Positions 54,274 to 61,993 of a DNA stretch of 64,000 nucleotides are shown one piece after another (position 1 is the stretch's first letter; each line of letters begins with the position of its first letter). Made by a program: the position numbers and the translations under genes. Source of the DNA: Nitrospinaceae bacterium (GTDB lineage: Bacteria > Nitrospinota > Nitrospinia > Nitrospinales > Nitrospinaceae); contig JAJDBJ010000005.1 in the NCBI GenBank assembly GCA_029261395.1, forward strand, positions 176,800 to 240,799. Reading direction: 5' to 3'. Below the pieces are notes generated by a model, which saw only the letters and a list, made by a program, of their open reading frames with translations, did no database searches and had not been told where the DNA came from.

Positions 54274-55209
54274 TTATTTCTTTTGTGCGGAGTAAATCTG
54301 CGTGTCCTTGTGGAACGCGTACCACGCGAACCAGAACCCGGTCACCGACGGCAGTTCTTTCCCCAAAGTGTCCTTGATGGTTGCCGTCCGTGATTGGGGA
54401 TCGTATGTCACGTGTACGGTCTTCTTTCCGATCTTATCCTTGACGGGCGATTTCACCCGCGCCAACTCACTGAACGGATACGCTTTGGCCAACCCATCCA
54501 ACTCCACGCCGAGGACCTGCTCTTTGGGATGATAGCGAGAGTTCAATGGACCCACCGAAAACATGACATCCCGGCTGGTGGTGTAACCTTCATAGGGATC
54601 ATCATCGTAATTCCGGGAGTGCCCGGTTTGGGTGGACAGCACGAAGGTATTCGGATGTTGTTTTTTCCACGCGCCCCAGGTGGTTTGGGTCGAAGGCAGT
54701 AACTGCAGGCGAGTTCCGATCAGCTTTCCGGTCACCGCCTCCTGTTTGATTTGTGACCACAGACTCTCCGTCTGGCGGTCGTACAACAGCACGTCGCTCT
54801 GGTACAACAAACCGGACACGCCGAAGTTTAATTGTCGCCCCGCTGCGTTCGCATCGAACACCATTCCCGTGCCGCACAACGGACAAAACGTCACCACCAC
54901 ACGTCGGCCGCCGATGCTGTCATTCACGATTTCATGCCAGTTGAGAATTTTGATGGGGTAGGCTTTCTTCTTGCCATTCACCATCAATGCGATGATTCGG
55001 TCTTCGTCTTTCAGAAAAACCCGGCTGGCTTTGGCGGCAGGCACAAATTGAGGTCGGTCGATGGCGGGAATGCCGTCCTTGCCCGGTCCACCGCTCAGGA
55101 TTTCACTCAGTGGAATGCTATGCTCGGAAAAATCCCAAGCGGTGAGCCCGACCCACAACAGGATCAAACCAAACTTCTTGATATCCACGGATTTAAAACG
55201 AGTTTTCAC
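54274..55209 (-). CDS. DUF3179 domain-containing secreted protein
   Basis: A 311-residue protein with an N-terminal signal or anchor (FGLILLWVGLTAWDF). The DUF3179 core is recognised by DGIPAIDRPQFVPA, VNGKKKAYPIKILNWHEIVN, VTFCPLCGTGMVFD, LNFGVSGLLYQSDVLLYDRQ, ESLWSQI and a closing VTGFWFAWYAFHKDT. The CPLCG Cys pair is conserved in the family and may bind metal or haem. Function is unknown, though such genes often sit near membrane redox proteins. A VTT-type membrane gene lies downstream. Confidence 0.9.
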   Translation of the reverse strand: MKTRFKSVDIKKFGLILLWVGLTAWDFSEHSIPLSEILSGGPGKDGIPAIDRPQFVPAAKASRVFLKDEDRIIALMVNGKKKAYPIKILNWHEIVNDSIGGRRVVVTFCPLCGTGMVFDANAAGRQLNFGVSGLLYQSDVLLYDRQTESLWSQIKQEAVTGKLIGTRLQLLPSTQTTWGAWKKQHPNTFVLSTQTGHSRNYDDDPYEGYTTSRDVMFSVGPLNSRYHPKEQVLGVELDGLAKAYPFSELARVKSPVKDKIGKKTVHVTYDPQSRTATIKDTLGKELPSVTGFWFAWYAFHKDTQIYSAQKK

Positions 55210-55320
55210 AGGCCTCCAAGCAATTTGTTTACGCTTGGAGTTTAGTCGCGAGAGAAGAGCGTTCCTTACAATTCAAAGAAACCGAAAAAGATCGACGACT
55301 GGTGTGTAACCGCTAAAAAA

Positions 55321-56601
55321 TCAACAGTCCAGGAGGGAGGAGAGCTCCTTAAGACGGTCATAAAACACATCCTGGATTTCTCCCCGTATTTTGGAGGATT
55401 CGTAGTCGACCATACTGCCGCCGTCTTCAAGGAATTTCATCTGTGCGTTGATTTGCATGCACGATTTGGAAGGGGGCACATTCTTATTCGTCTCGGCGGC
55501 AATCATCAATCGGCAGAATTTCGCGGCGGCCTTTATGGTATCCACATATTGCGGATTGAGCTTGAATTTTTTTATATGTATCAGGTAGTCGCAAATCTTC
55601 AGGTTCTTCTCAAACTGTTCAAGTGCCTTGTCATAGTCCGCACTCAGCACAAACTGAATGCCTTTCATCATAGCAAGACCCTTGTTACCCACAAATCCTT
55701 CCGGCACATCAACGAAATAAAGACGCTCGTATTGATCCATCAAATACAACGCACGTGATCGAATAACGTAGGACGAAAGCGGGTCGGTATCGGGGAGGTC
55801 CGCGTTGTCTGGATTGATCTGCTCGGAAATATAGAACCACATCAGGGCTTTGAGCGCCAACGGTTTCGAAAGAATTTTGTTCTTAAGCGCGGTTTCAATA
55901 TGGCGCAAACCCACCAGGCGCAAGTCACTCCCACCTTGCATGATAAAATTACCCAGTCCGCCCAGACGGGTATTGCCGTAGCGGTAGATTCCCAGCCCCA
56001 CATGCGCGTCGGCATGACCGGGGTCCAGCTCCAGAGCATCCTCAAGATGATTGTCAGCACTCAGGCCGTCCAGCAAGGCCGAAAATAGATGCCCTTCTCC
56101 ATATTCCAGCAGGGCCATATAACCTTCCGACGCGCCCAGGAAAAAATAAGCATCTGCATAATCCTTCTTGGAAAGCTTCGAGTTTTTCAAGAGGGTTTCC
56201 GCCAGGGCTTTGGCCTTACCGCTGTAGTATAGAAAATCGTCTTTGATTTCTTGGACTTTGAACTTACTGGTAAATGACAGGACGTGAGTCAACTCACCGT
56301 TCAAACCGGCCATATAAAAATAAAACCGCATGAGCTCCAGCTGATTGGCGAGGGTTTGGGGAGCAGACTCCAGTTGCGCGATGCGGTGCTTGAACCGGAG
56401 GAACCAGGGATCAAAATTATAATACAAGGTATCGACCAACGCCCGCTCCGCCATTTCCAAGGCTGACAAAGAATCGATCTCTTTCTCAATATCCGCTTGA
56501 GTCTCTGCCGCATGGGCGATCCCAAAACATAACAATATCAGGACCACCGTGGTCGAAATCCATCCCGCTGGAAATTTATTGATAGAATAAGTACGAGTCA
56601 T
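55321..56601 (-). CDS. Periplasmic TPR-type hypothetical protein
   Basis: A 426-residue protein with a signal peptide (ISTTVVLILLCFGIAHAAET). The mature part is almost all helical, with TPR-like pairs (ADAYFFLGASEGYMALLEYG, AHVGLGIYRYG, ALEQFEKNLKICDYLIHIKK) and a Cys-bearing C-terminal end. The pattern resembles TRAP-associated TatT-like or outer-membrane TPR proteins, but I cannot assign it. Its ATG overlaps the stop of the upstream TPR gene (TAATG), so the two proteins are made together and probably work together across compartments. Confidence 0.75.
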   Translation of the reverse strand: MTRTYSINKFPAGWISTTVVLILLCFGIAHAAETQADIEKEIDSLSALEMAERALVDTLYYNFDPWFLRFKHRIAQLESAPQTLANQLELMRFYFYMAGLNGELTHVLSFTSKFKVQEIKDDFLYYSGKAKALAETLLKNSKLSKKDYADAYFFLGASEGYMALLEYGEGHLFSALLDGLSADNHLEDALELDPGHADAHVGLGIYRYGNTRLGGLGNFIMQGGSDLRLVGLRHIETALKNKILSKPLALKALMWFYISEQINPDNADLPDTDPLSSYVIRSRALYLMDQYERLYFVDVPEGFVGNKGLAMMKGIQFVLSADYDKALEQFEKNLKICDYLIHIKKFKLNPQYVDTIKAAAKFCRLMIAAETNKNVPPSKSCMQINAQMKFLEDGGSMVDYESSKIRGEIQDVFYDRLKELSSLLDC

Positions 56602-58175
56602 TAAACCGGCTGTGTTGCCATCAATTCCTGAACACGCGATACCTTCGGATAATCCTTGAGCTTGGAAAACAACTTCTCTGCCTTCCTCAAATGAAACAGG
56701 GAGCGTTCCGAATCCTCCAGCGCCGAGTGATACAAACTGCCCAACAGGAAATGTGCATCTGCAAAGTCCGGGCGGATACGAACGGTCTCCATAAACTCAT
56801 CCCGCGCCAGCTCCAGCCGTTTCGAATCATAATACGCCAGGCCCAGCGAAAACCGGGCATGCACTGAATCCGGCGCGAGCGAAACGGCTTTTTCCAGAAT
56901 AGACAGCGATTCCTGATTCTTTCCCATCATGCGCATCGCCGTGCCCAGATAATAGAAAACATTGTAATCGTTGGGGGCCAGATGCGCCGTGTCCTCAAGC
57001 AAATCCACTGCGTCCTGAAAATCCCCGCGGCGGATATACGAAGCCCCCAATGCAATATGAGCGTGAACAAAATCGGATTTCAATCGCACCGCATGTTTCA
57101 ACGCCCCGATGGCCTGGTCTATCTTGGGTTGCCCGACATCCTCCAGACTGCCGTACGCAATACCTATATTGTAATACGCGTCGACAAAGTCTGGATAATA
57201 CACGATGGCTTTTTTGTAGGCGTCGACCGCCCCCTGATACAATCCCAATCGCTGTAACCGCAGACCCTCTTTCAACCAGTCTTCAGCCGCCTGCCCCTTG
57301 TCTGGGATTTCTTCCGCTGGCGCATGCAGTTGATGGGCCAGCCTGGCCCGCGCCAGATTATTCACCTGCATGTACAGCGATTCGGCGGTTTCCAGATACA
57401 TCCGGGCCCGCTTCGGATTGCGCAGTTTTTTGAGATGCAGTTCTCCCAGCTGATAATAGGCGTCGGAAAAATCGTCTTGCAGTTTCATTGCATTCTTGAA
57501 CGCCGACCGCGCATTGACATTCAACCCATAATCAAGACAGGCCATACCCAAAAGATAATATGCCTGAGTCAGACACCGCACCTTTTCGCCCTCTTCCTTC
57601 TCACCGAGGCCGTCCGGATCCTGATAGCGCCCCAGGTTATCCGATGCAAAGGTCAACCAGTGATCAGCCACCGCAAAATCCCGATTGACCGCCAGGCTTT
57701 GCTTCATCGCGGCGTAAGCTTTGTTCTCCTTACCCATCATCCAGTAAGCGAGGGCCAGATCGTAATACACCTGCGGGTAGTCTGGATTGACTTTGATAGC
57801 CTTGCGATAGTAATCCACCTCCATCTTGTACTTGCCCATGCTCCCGCACACGTAACCGAGCAGGTGATACACCGGATAAGCTTCCGGTTCGGTTTCCAGG
57901 ATTTCTGAGAAAACACCCAACGCTCCGAGGTAATTGCCCTTCACACAAAACACAGCGCCCTCATAAAACTGTTTGCGATCATGCCATTCATAAGGCATGA
58001 GGTCATGCACCGTATCCACCAGCCGCCGGGCCACCGGGTCCGATCCTTGCAAGCGCGCGAACTTCTCCATCATCTCCGGATACTTCTGGCGGAGCTCCTC
58101 CCCCAGAGTCGATAACGCGTCGTCACCGGTCGAAAACACCAACTCACTGTTGTCGTTTTTTCGTCTTCTCATCAT
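56601..58175 (-). CDS. TPR repeat protein, cytoplasmic
   Basis: A 524-residue soluble protein with about eleven TPR units, such as AVFCVKGNYLGALGVFSEIL, VYHLLGYVCGSMGKYKMEVD, VYYDLALAYWMMGKENKAYA, AYYNIGIAYGSLEDVGQPKI and NVFYYLGTAMRMMGKNQESL. There is no signal peptide and no catalytic domain. Such proteins act as assembly scaffolds. Coupling to the secreted TPR protein downstream suggests a shared envelope or secretion function, which is an inference. Confidence 0.85.
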   Translation of the reverse strand: MMRRRKNDNSELVFSTGDDALSTLGEELRQKYPEMMEKFARLQGSDPVARRLVDTVHDLMPYEWHDRKQFYEGAVFCVKGNYLGALGVFSEILETEPEAYPVYHLLGYVCGSMGKYKMEVDYYRKAIKVNPDYPQVYYDLALAYWMMGKENKAYAAMKQSLAVNRDFAVADHWLTFASDNLGRYQDPDGLGEKEEGEKVRCLTQAYYLLGMACLDYGLNVNARSAFKNAMKLQDDFSDAYYQLGELHLKKLRNPKRARMYLETAESLYMQVNNLARARLAHQLHAPAEEIPDKGQAAEDWLKEGLRLQRLGLYQGAVDAYKKAIVYYPDFVDAYYNIGIAYGSLEDVGQPKIDQAIGALKHAVRLKSDFVHAHIALGASYIRRGDFQDAVDLLEDTAHLAPNDYNVFYYLGTAMRMMGKNQESLSILEKAVSLAPDSVHARFSLGLAYYDSKRLELARDEFMETVRIRPDFADAHFLLGSLYHSALEDSERSLFHLRKAEKLFSKLKDYPKVSRVQELMATQPV

Positions 58176-58493
58176 TAATTCATATACGCAAGTTTATGGA
58201 TATTACCGAAATTATATGCCCTTCGCCGCGCCATTTAAAGGAGATAATATAGGCACGCAGGGCTTCCCGAAAAACCGCAGTTTCTACGTATCCTACGGCT
58301 TTTCGGGGTAGTGTTGGGTCCAGCGTCACGCTGGGCGGCGAACCGCCGCTGGTAAATTAAAAACTCTGGATTGCGCATGGAGATCATCGAGTGCCGTTAA
58401 CCGTCAGCCAGTCCCCTCCCCGGCAGGAAACGTTGACGGGGAATCCGCGGCTGGTGGCGAAAACAACTTTTAGTTAGGGCTATAACGCCTTAG
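58176..58493. other. Intergenic region rich in inverted repeats
   Basis: About 320 bases between pstB and the TPR genes. It holds CCCGAAAA/TTTTCGGG (near 58267-58307), one copy of the CCAGCGTCACGCTGG palindrome, the hairpin GGCGG-CGAA-CCGCC (near 58335-58348) and an imperfect TTAGTTAGGGC/GCCTTAGCTAA hairpin (58470-58498). No coding sequence is visible. It should contain the end of the pst transcript and the promoter of the TPR pair. Confidence 0.5.
58316..58334. repeat. Palindromic repeat, copy 1
   Basis: GGGTCCAGCGTCACGCTGG; the last 15 bases are a palindrome with 7-bp arms around a central C. An identical 19-base copy lies at 58501-58519. Confidence 0.7.
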
Positions 58494-59222
58494 CTAAAGC
58501 GGGTCCAGCGTCACGCTGGCCGGGAGGGGGTGGCAGGGTTTGTGGCAGATGGTTTTTTCATCGACGCAGATGAGGTCTTCGGCGACCCGCTCGGCCTGGT
58601 CGACGTTGTGCGTCACCAGTACGAGGGTGTGCCGATCCTTCAGGGACAAAATCAAATCCTCAATGGCGCGGGAGGATTTAGGGTCGAGTGCCGAGGTGGG
58701 TTCGTCCATCAGCAGGATTTCGGGATCGACCGCCAGGGTACGTGCCATCGCCAATCGTTGTTGCTGGCCCTGAGACAGGGTGTTCGCCGGATCGTCCAGG
58801 CGGTCCTTCACCTCGTCCCACAAGAACACATCGCGCAGGGACTGCTCCGCCCGCTCGGAAAAACCCTTGCCGTTTGGGGAGGCGTGAAACTTGAGACCGA
58901 AGGTGACGTTCTCGACAATCGATTTCGGAAACACGCACGGCTTTTGAAACACCATCCCCACGCGTTTGCGCAGTTCATACACATTGAGCGTGGGATCGTG
59001 GATATCGCGCCCCAGCACGATCACGCTTCCTTCGACCTGAAAGCCCGGCAGACGGTCGTTCATCCGGCACAAGGTTCGCAGTAAAGTAGACTTGCCGCTA
59101 CCCGATGGACCCACCACCGCCGTCACCGCGTTTTTGCGGATTCGGCACGAGGCTGTTTCGATCACCGCTTTACCTGAATAGCTGAGGCGTACTTGTTCCA
59201 GTTGAATAGCATTTTCGGTCAT
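58494..59222 (-). CDS. pstB: Phosphate ABC transporter ATP-binding protein
   Basis: A 242-residue ATPase from ATG 59222, which overlaps the pstA stop (ATGA). Walker A is VVGPSGSGKSTLLRTLCRMN, the signature is LSQGQQQRLAMARTLA (Gln in place of the usual second Gly), Walker B is EILLMDEPTSALDP, and the switch His is in LVLVTHNVDQAERV. The upstream in-frame extension to 59843 only shadows pstA. The last codons (VTLDPL) run through a 19-base palindromic repeat that is found again 180 bases away. It energises phosphate uptake by PstSCA. A closely related tungstate-type substrate cannot be ruled out by eye. Confidence 0.9.
   Translation of the reverse strand: MTENAIQLEQVRLSYSGKAVIETASCRIRKNAVTAVVGPSGSGKSTLLRTLCRMNDRLPGFQVEGSVIVLGRDIHDPTLNVYELRKRVGMVFQKPCVFPKSIVENVTFGLKFHASPNGKGFSERAEQSLRDVFLWDEVKDRLDDPANTLSQGQQQRLAMARTLAVDPEILLMDEPTSALDPKSSRAIEDLILSLKDRHTLVLVTHNVDQAERVAEDLICVDEKTICHKPCHPLPASVTLDPL
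58501..58519. repeat. Palindromic repeat, copy 2, inside the 3' end of pstB
   Basis: Identical in 19 bases to copy 1 and overlapping the final codons of pstB. Its presence in coding sequence suggests that the element inserted at, or was copied from, the gene end. Confidence 0.7.
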
Positions 59223-60070
59223 CTCTGCGCCTCCATCTGCAAACCGGATCGAATCCAGAGTGTCACTGCAATCAATACAAACACGATCATCAAAAGCACG
59301 AGGCCCGCGCCCCAGGCATTCGTAAGCGCTAAAGGATTGGTCGCTTCCTGCGCCAGCACCAGAATGTGAGTTTGCAGAGTCGTCACCGGTTCGGTCCACG
59401 ACTGCGGCAGTTTCACACCGGAAAATGCGGTGGCGGTGAACATAATGGCCGCCGTCTCCCCCGCCGCCCGTGCCAGTCCCAATAGAGTTCCGGTCACAAT
59501 GCCGTGCAGGCTTTGCGGCAGAATGACGGCGCGCATCTGTTGCCCCGGAGACAACCCCAGCGCCAGCGCCGCTTCCCGGTAATGTTTTGGAATCGACTCC
59601 ACCGCTTCGTGAATACTGACGTGCAGAGTCGGCAGAATCATCACCGCCAGAATCAACACACCCGTCACCCACGACACCCCGGCCTCCAAAAACACGCCGA
59701 AGAATAGGTAGCCGATCAATCCAAAAATTATGGTGGGCACCGCGTTGAGTGAATAGATGAGCAGACGAAATAATTTTTTGATCTGCGGGGAATGCAAAAA
59801 TTCGGTTTGAAACAGGACCGATCCCAGAGCCACCGGCAAACACACGAGGGCCGCGCCTGCCATCAAAATCAAAGTGCCGACGATCTGATAAAAAATACCG
59901 CCCTCCAGCCCGAAGTTACGCGACTCCTCGAAAAGAAATGCGCCGCTAATCGCGGGAGATCCTTTTATGAAAACCGTTGCCAGAATAACGGCCAGCACCA
60001 GACAGCCGCAGATGGTGAAACCGTACAGCGCAAACAGGATCGTCTGTTCTTTGAAGAGGCGCCGGGTCAT
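59219..60070 (-). CDS. pstA: Phosphate ABC transporter permease PstA
   Basis: About 283 residues from ATG 60070, which overlaps the pstC stop (ATGA). Six membrane helices are visible, with the permease EAA-type loop HYREAALALGLSPGQQMRAV and VILPQSLHGIVTGTLLGLAR, then AAGETAAIMFTATA, typical of PstA. It pairs with PstC to form the phosphate channel in the inner membrane. It starts within the translationally coupled pstS-pstC-pstA-pstB chain. Confidence 0.92.
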   Translation of the reverse strand: MTRRLFKEQTILFALYGFTICGCLVLAVILATVFIKGSPAISGAFLFEESRNFGLEGGIFYQIVGTLILMAGAALVCLPVALGSVLFQTEFLHSPQIKKLFRLLIYSLNAVPTIIFGLIGYLFFGVFLEAGVSWVTGVLILAVMILPTLHVSIHEAVESIPKHYREAALALGLSPGQQMRAVILPQSLHGIVTGTLLGLARAAGETAAIMFTATAFSGVKLPQSWTEPVTTLQTHILVLAQEATNPLALTNAWGAGLVLLMIVFVLIAVTLWIRSGLQMEAQR

Positions 60071-60939
60071 CGGGCCCTCCTCAACAAAAGGTTTCCGGCC
60101 GAGGTCAGCGCCATCACCATCACGAACAACACCAGCCCCAACGCGATGAGAGCGCTCCATTGCAGATCGAAACCGAGCGATTCGGCAGCCTCGCGTCCTA
60201 TTTTGGAGGGGATACTTTGTCCCGGCGCGAACAGATCGAACCAGGGTTGCGGAATACGGTCGATGCCGCCGATCACCAGCATCACGGCGATGGTCTCGCC
60301 CATGGCGCGTCCCAGTCCCAGAAACACCGCCCCGGCCAATCCCGGTAACGCCTGCGGCACCACCACTTTGAGAACCATCTCCATGCGGGTCAATCCCAAA
60401 CTCAATGCCGTGTCGCGGAATTCACCGGGTACGGCACGCAGAGCGTCCTCGGCCAGTGTCATAACGGTTGGCAATATCATCACCGCCAACAACAATCCCG
60501 CCGTGAACAATGTATTGCCGTCAATGAGACCGAACACATCGCGCACCGCCGCCGTCAATAACGCGATGCCTATCAACCCGTAGATGATGCCGGGCACACC
60601 CGCCAGCAGTTCCATGGCGGCTTTGACCATCAAGCGGTAACGACCGTTGAGAAACTCAGAGGTCAGGATCGCACTGCCCAACGCAAAGGGGAGCACCAGT
60701 ATCACCGCGAGACCGGTGACCATCAACGAACCAAAGATCATTGGCAAGGCGCCGTAGGACTCACCCGCGAACCAGTCTGTTCCCCACAGAAACGAAACTC
60801 CCTGAACCTTAAAAACAGGAACGCTTTCGACTACCAGACTGACGAACAAAATGAAAATGGTTCCAGAGGCGATGAGTGCCGTGAAACCGGTCCACCAAAA
60901 CGCCGGTCCCCTTTCAGGAAACATTTTGTTTACATTCAT
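60067..60939 (-). CDS. pstC: Phosphate ABC transporter permease PstC
   Basis: A 290-residue permease starting in an ATGA overlap with pstS. Helices lie near 16-38, 72-98, 110-132, 140-165, 204-228 and 262-285. The PstC-type motifs are FLWGTDWFAGESYGALPMIF near residue 50, GVPGIIYGLIGIALL, FRDTALSLGLTRMEMVLKVV and GRAMGETIAVMLVIGG. It forms the membrane channel with PstA. All four pst genes overlap by a few bases, so stoichiometry is likely set by coupling. Confidence 0.92.
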   Translation of the reverse strand: MNVNKMFPERGPAFWWTGFTALIASGTIFILFVSLVVESVPVFKVQGVSFLWGTDWFAGESYGALPMIFGSLMVTGLAVILVLPFALGSAILTSEFLNGRYRLMVKAAMELLAGVPGIIYGLIGIALLTAAVRDVFGLIDGNTLFTAGLLLAVMILPTVMTLAEDALRAVPGEFRDTALSLGLTRMEMVLKVVVPQALPGLAGAVFLGLGRAMGETIAVMLVIGGIDRIPQPWFDLFAPGQSIPSKIGREAAESLGFDLQWSALIALGLVLFVMVMALTSAGNLLLRRAR

Positions 60940-61859
60940 TTGGAATGAGAACCCGCCACCTTGGAAACAGCATGCGGGGAGTGAATGGGAATATACCCGC
61001 TGTCTGTCACCAATTGCTGGCCTTCTTCACTCAGCAGAAAATCGATGAATTGCTTGACCTCCCCGGCAGGTTTATCCGCGGTTATAAGATTCAGGTTGCG
61101 GGCGATGGGGAAACGCCCATTACGTACGTTGTCCAGAGTGGGTTGGATCACCTGACCGCCTTCGCGGATACCAATGCCGACCACATCGCCATTGATCCAG
61201 GCAATGGAGAGCATGCCGATGGCGGAATCGCTTTGCGCGATTTTGGACTGCTCTTCGTTGTTGGAACCGGTGACGAGCCGTGCACCCGGCGCTCGCGCGT
61301 TTGCTTTCCCGAACAGGTATTGCATGAACACGTGGCGGGTGCCGCGATGGGTTTCCTTGTCGATGACGATGATGGTGCGGTCCGGTCCGCCGACCTGTTG
61401 CCAGCTGGTGATCTTGCCGAGATAAATATCACCGATTTGTTGTTTGGAAAGAGAATGTACGCCGCTGTGAAATATTTCGGAGGACACCACACAAGCCACG
61501 GCGTCGCGCCCGATAACGGTCGTGTTGAGTTGAGCGGAGGCGTAGCGGTTGTTTTCCTGGAGAGTGATTTCGCGGGACGCGAGGCCGATATTCAAACGCC
61601 GGGTGCCGGCACCGTGGACGCCGACGCCGGAGCCTCCGGCATTGACAGTAATCTTGACCGAGGGGTTGCGTGCCTGAAACCGCTCCGCCGCGCGGGACAC
61701 AATCGGTAAAACCGTGGTCGATCCGGCAACCCGGATCACCGTGGATTCCTCGGCCAGGGCGCGGGACCCGCCTCCCGGCCACACTTGCACGGAAATCCCC
61801 ACTCCCAGCAGGATTAGAGCCATCCCCAGGATTACTTTCATCGAAAATCGTCTTGGCAT
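60936..61859 (-). CDS. pstS: Phosphate-binding periplasmic protein
   Basis: About 307 residues from ATG 61859, with AGAGGA six bases upstream (a TTG at 61874 is weaker). A signal peptide (VILGMALILLGVGISVQVWP) is followed by IRVAGSTTVLPIVSRAAERF, the PstS core ITVNAGGSGVGVHGAGTR, IGLASREITLQE and a later AIGMLSIAWINGD. It binds phosphate in the periplasm and delivers it to PstCA. It is the first gene of the pst operon. No phoU or phoBR gene is adjacent. Confidence 0.92.
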   Translation of the reverse strand: MPRRFSMKVILGMALILLGVGISVQVWPGGGSRALAEESTVIRVAGSTTVLPIVSRAAERFQARNPSVKITVNAGGSGVGVHGAGTRRLNIGLASREITLQENNRYASAQLNTTVIGRDAVACVVSSEIFHSGVHSLSKQQIGDIYLGKITSWQQVGGPDRTIIVIDKETHRGTRHVFMQYLFGKANARAPGARLVTGSNNEEQSKIAQSDSAIGMLSIAWINGDVVGIGIREGGQVIQPTLDNVRNGRFPIARNLNLITADKPAGEVKQFIDFLLSEEGQQLVTDSGYIPIHSPHAVSKVAGSHSK

Positions 61860-61895
61860 TGAAAATCCTCTCAAAATGAGCCCTACTCAGGACAT

Positions 61896-61919
61896 ATTTA
61901 CCTATCTACATATGTAAAT
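61896..61919. promoter_or_regulatory. Inverted repeat in the pstS leader
   Basis: ATTTAC (61896-61901) and GTAAAT (61914-61919) form a perfect 6-bp inverted repeat about 40-60 bases before the pstS start. Further upstream, CTGTAA-GGTCAGC-GTTAT on the minus strand weakly resembles a Pho box. Either could bind a regulator; neither is certain. Confidence 0.3.
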
Positions 61920-61993
61920 GCAACTGGTTTGTCGAGGGGATAACGCTGACCTTACAGCCGAAGCGGAGAAAAATACTGAATAATGTCAGGGTT

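Noticed and set aside
59223..59843. N-terminal extension of the pstB frame
   Set aside because: It is a Gly/Arg/Asp-rich shadow of pstA; the true start overlaps the pstA stop.
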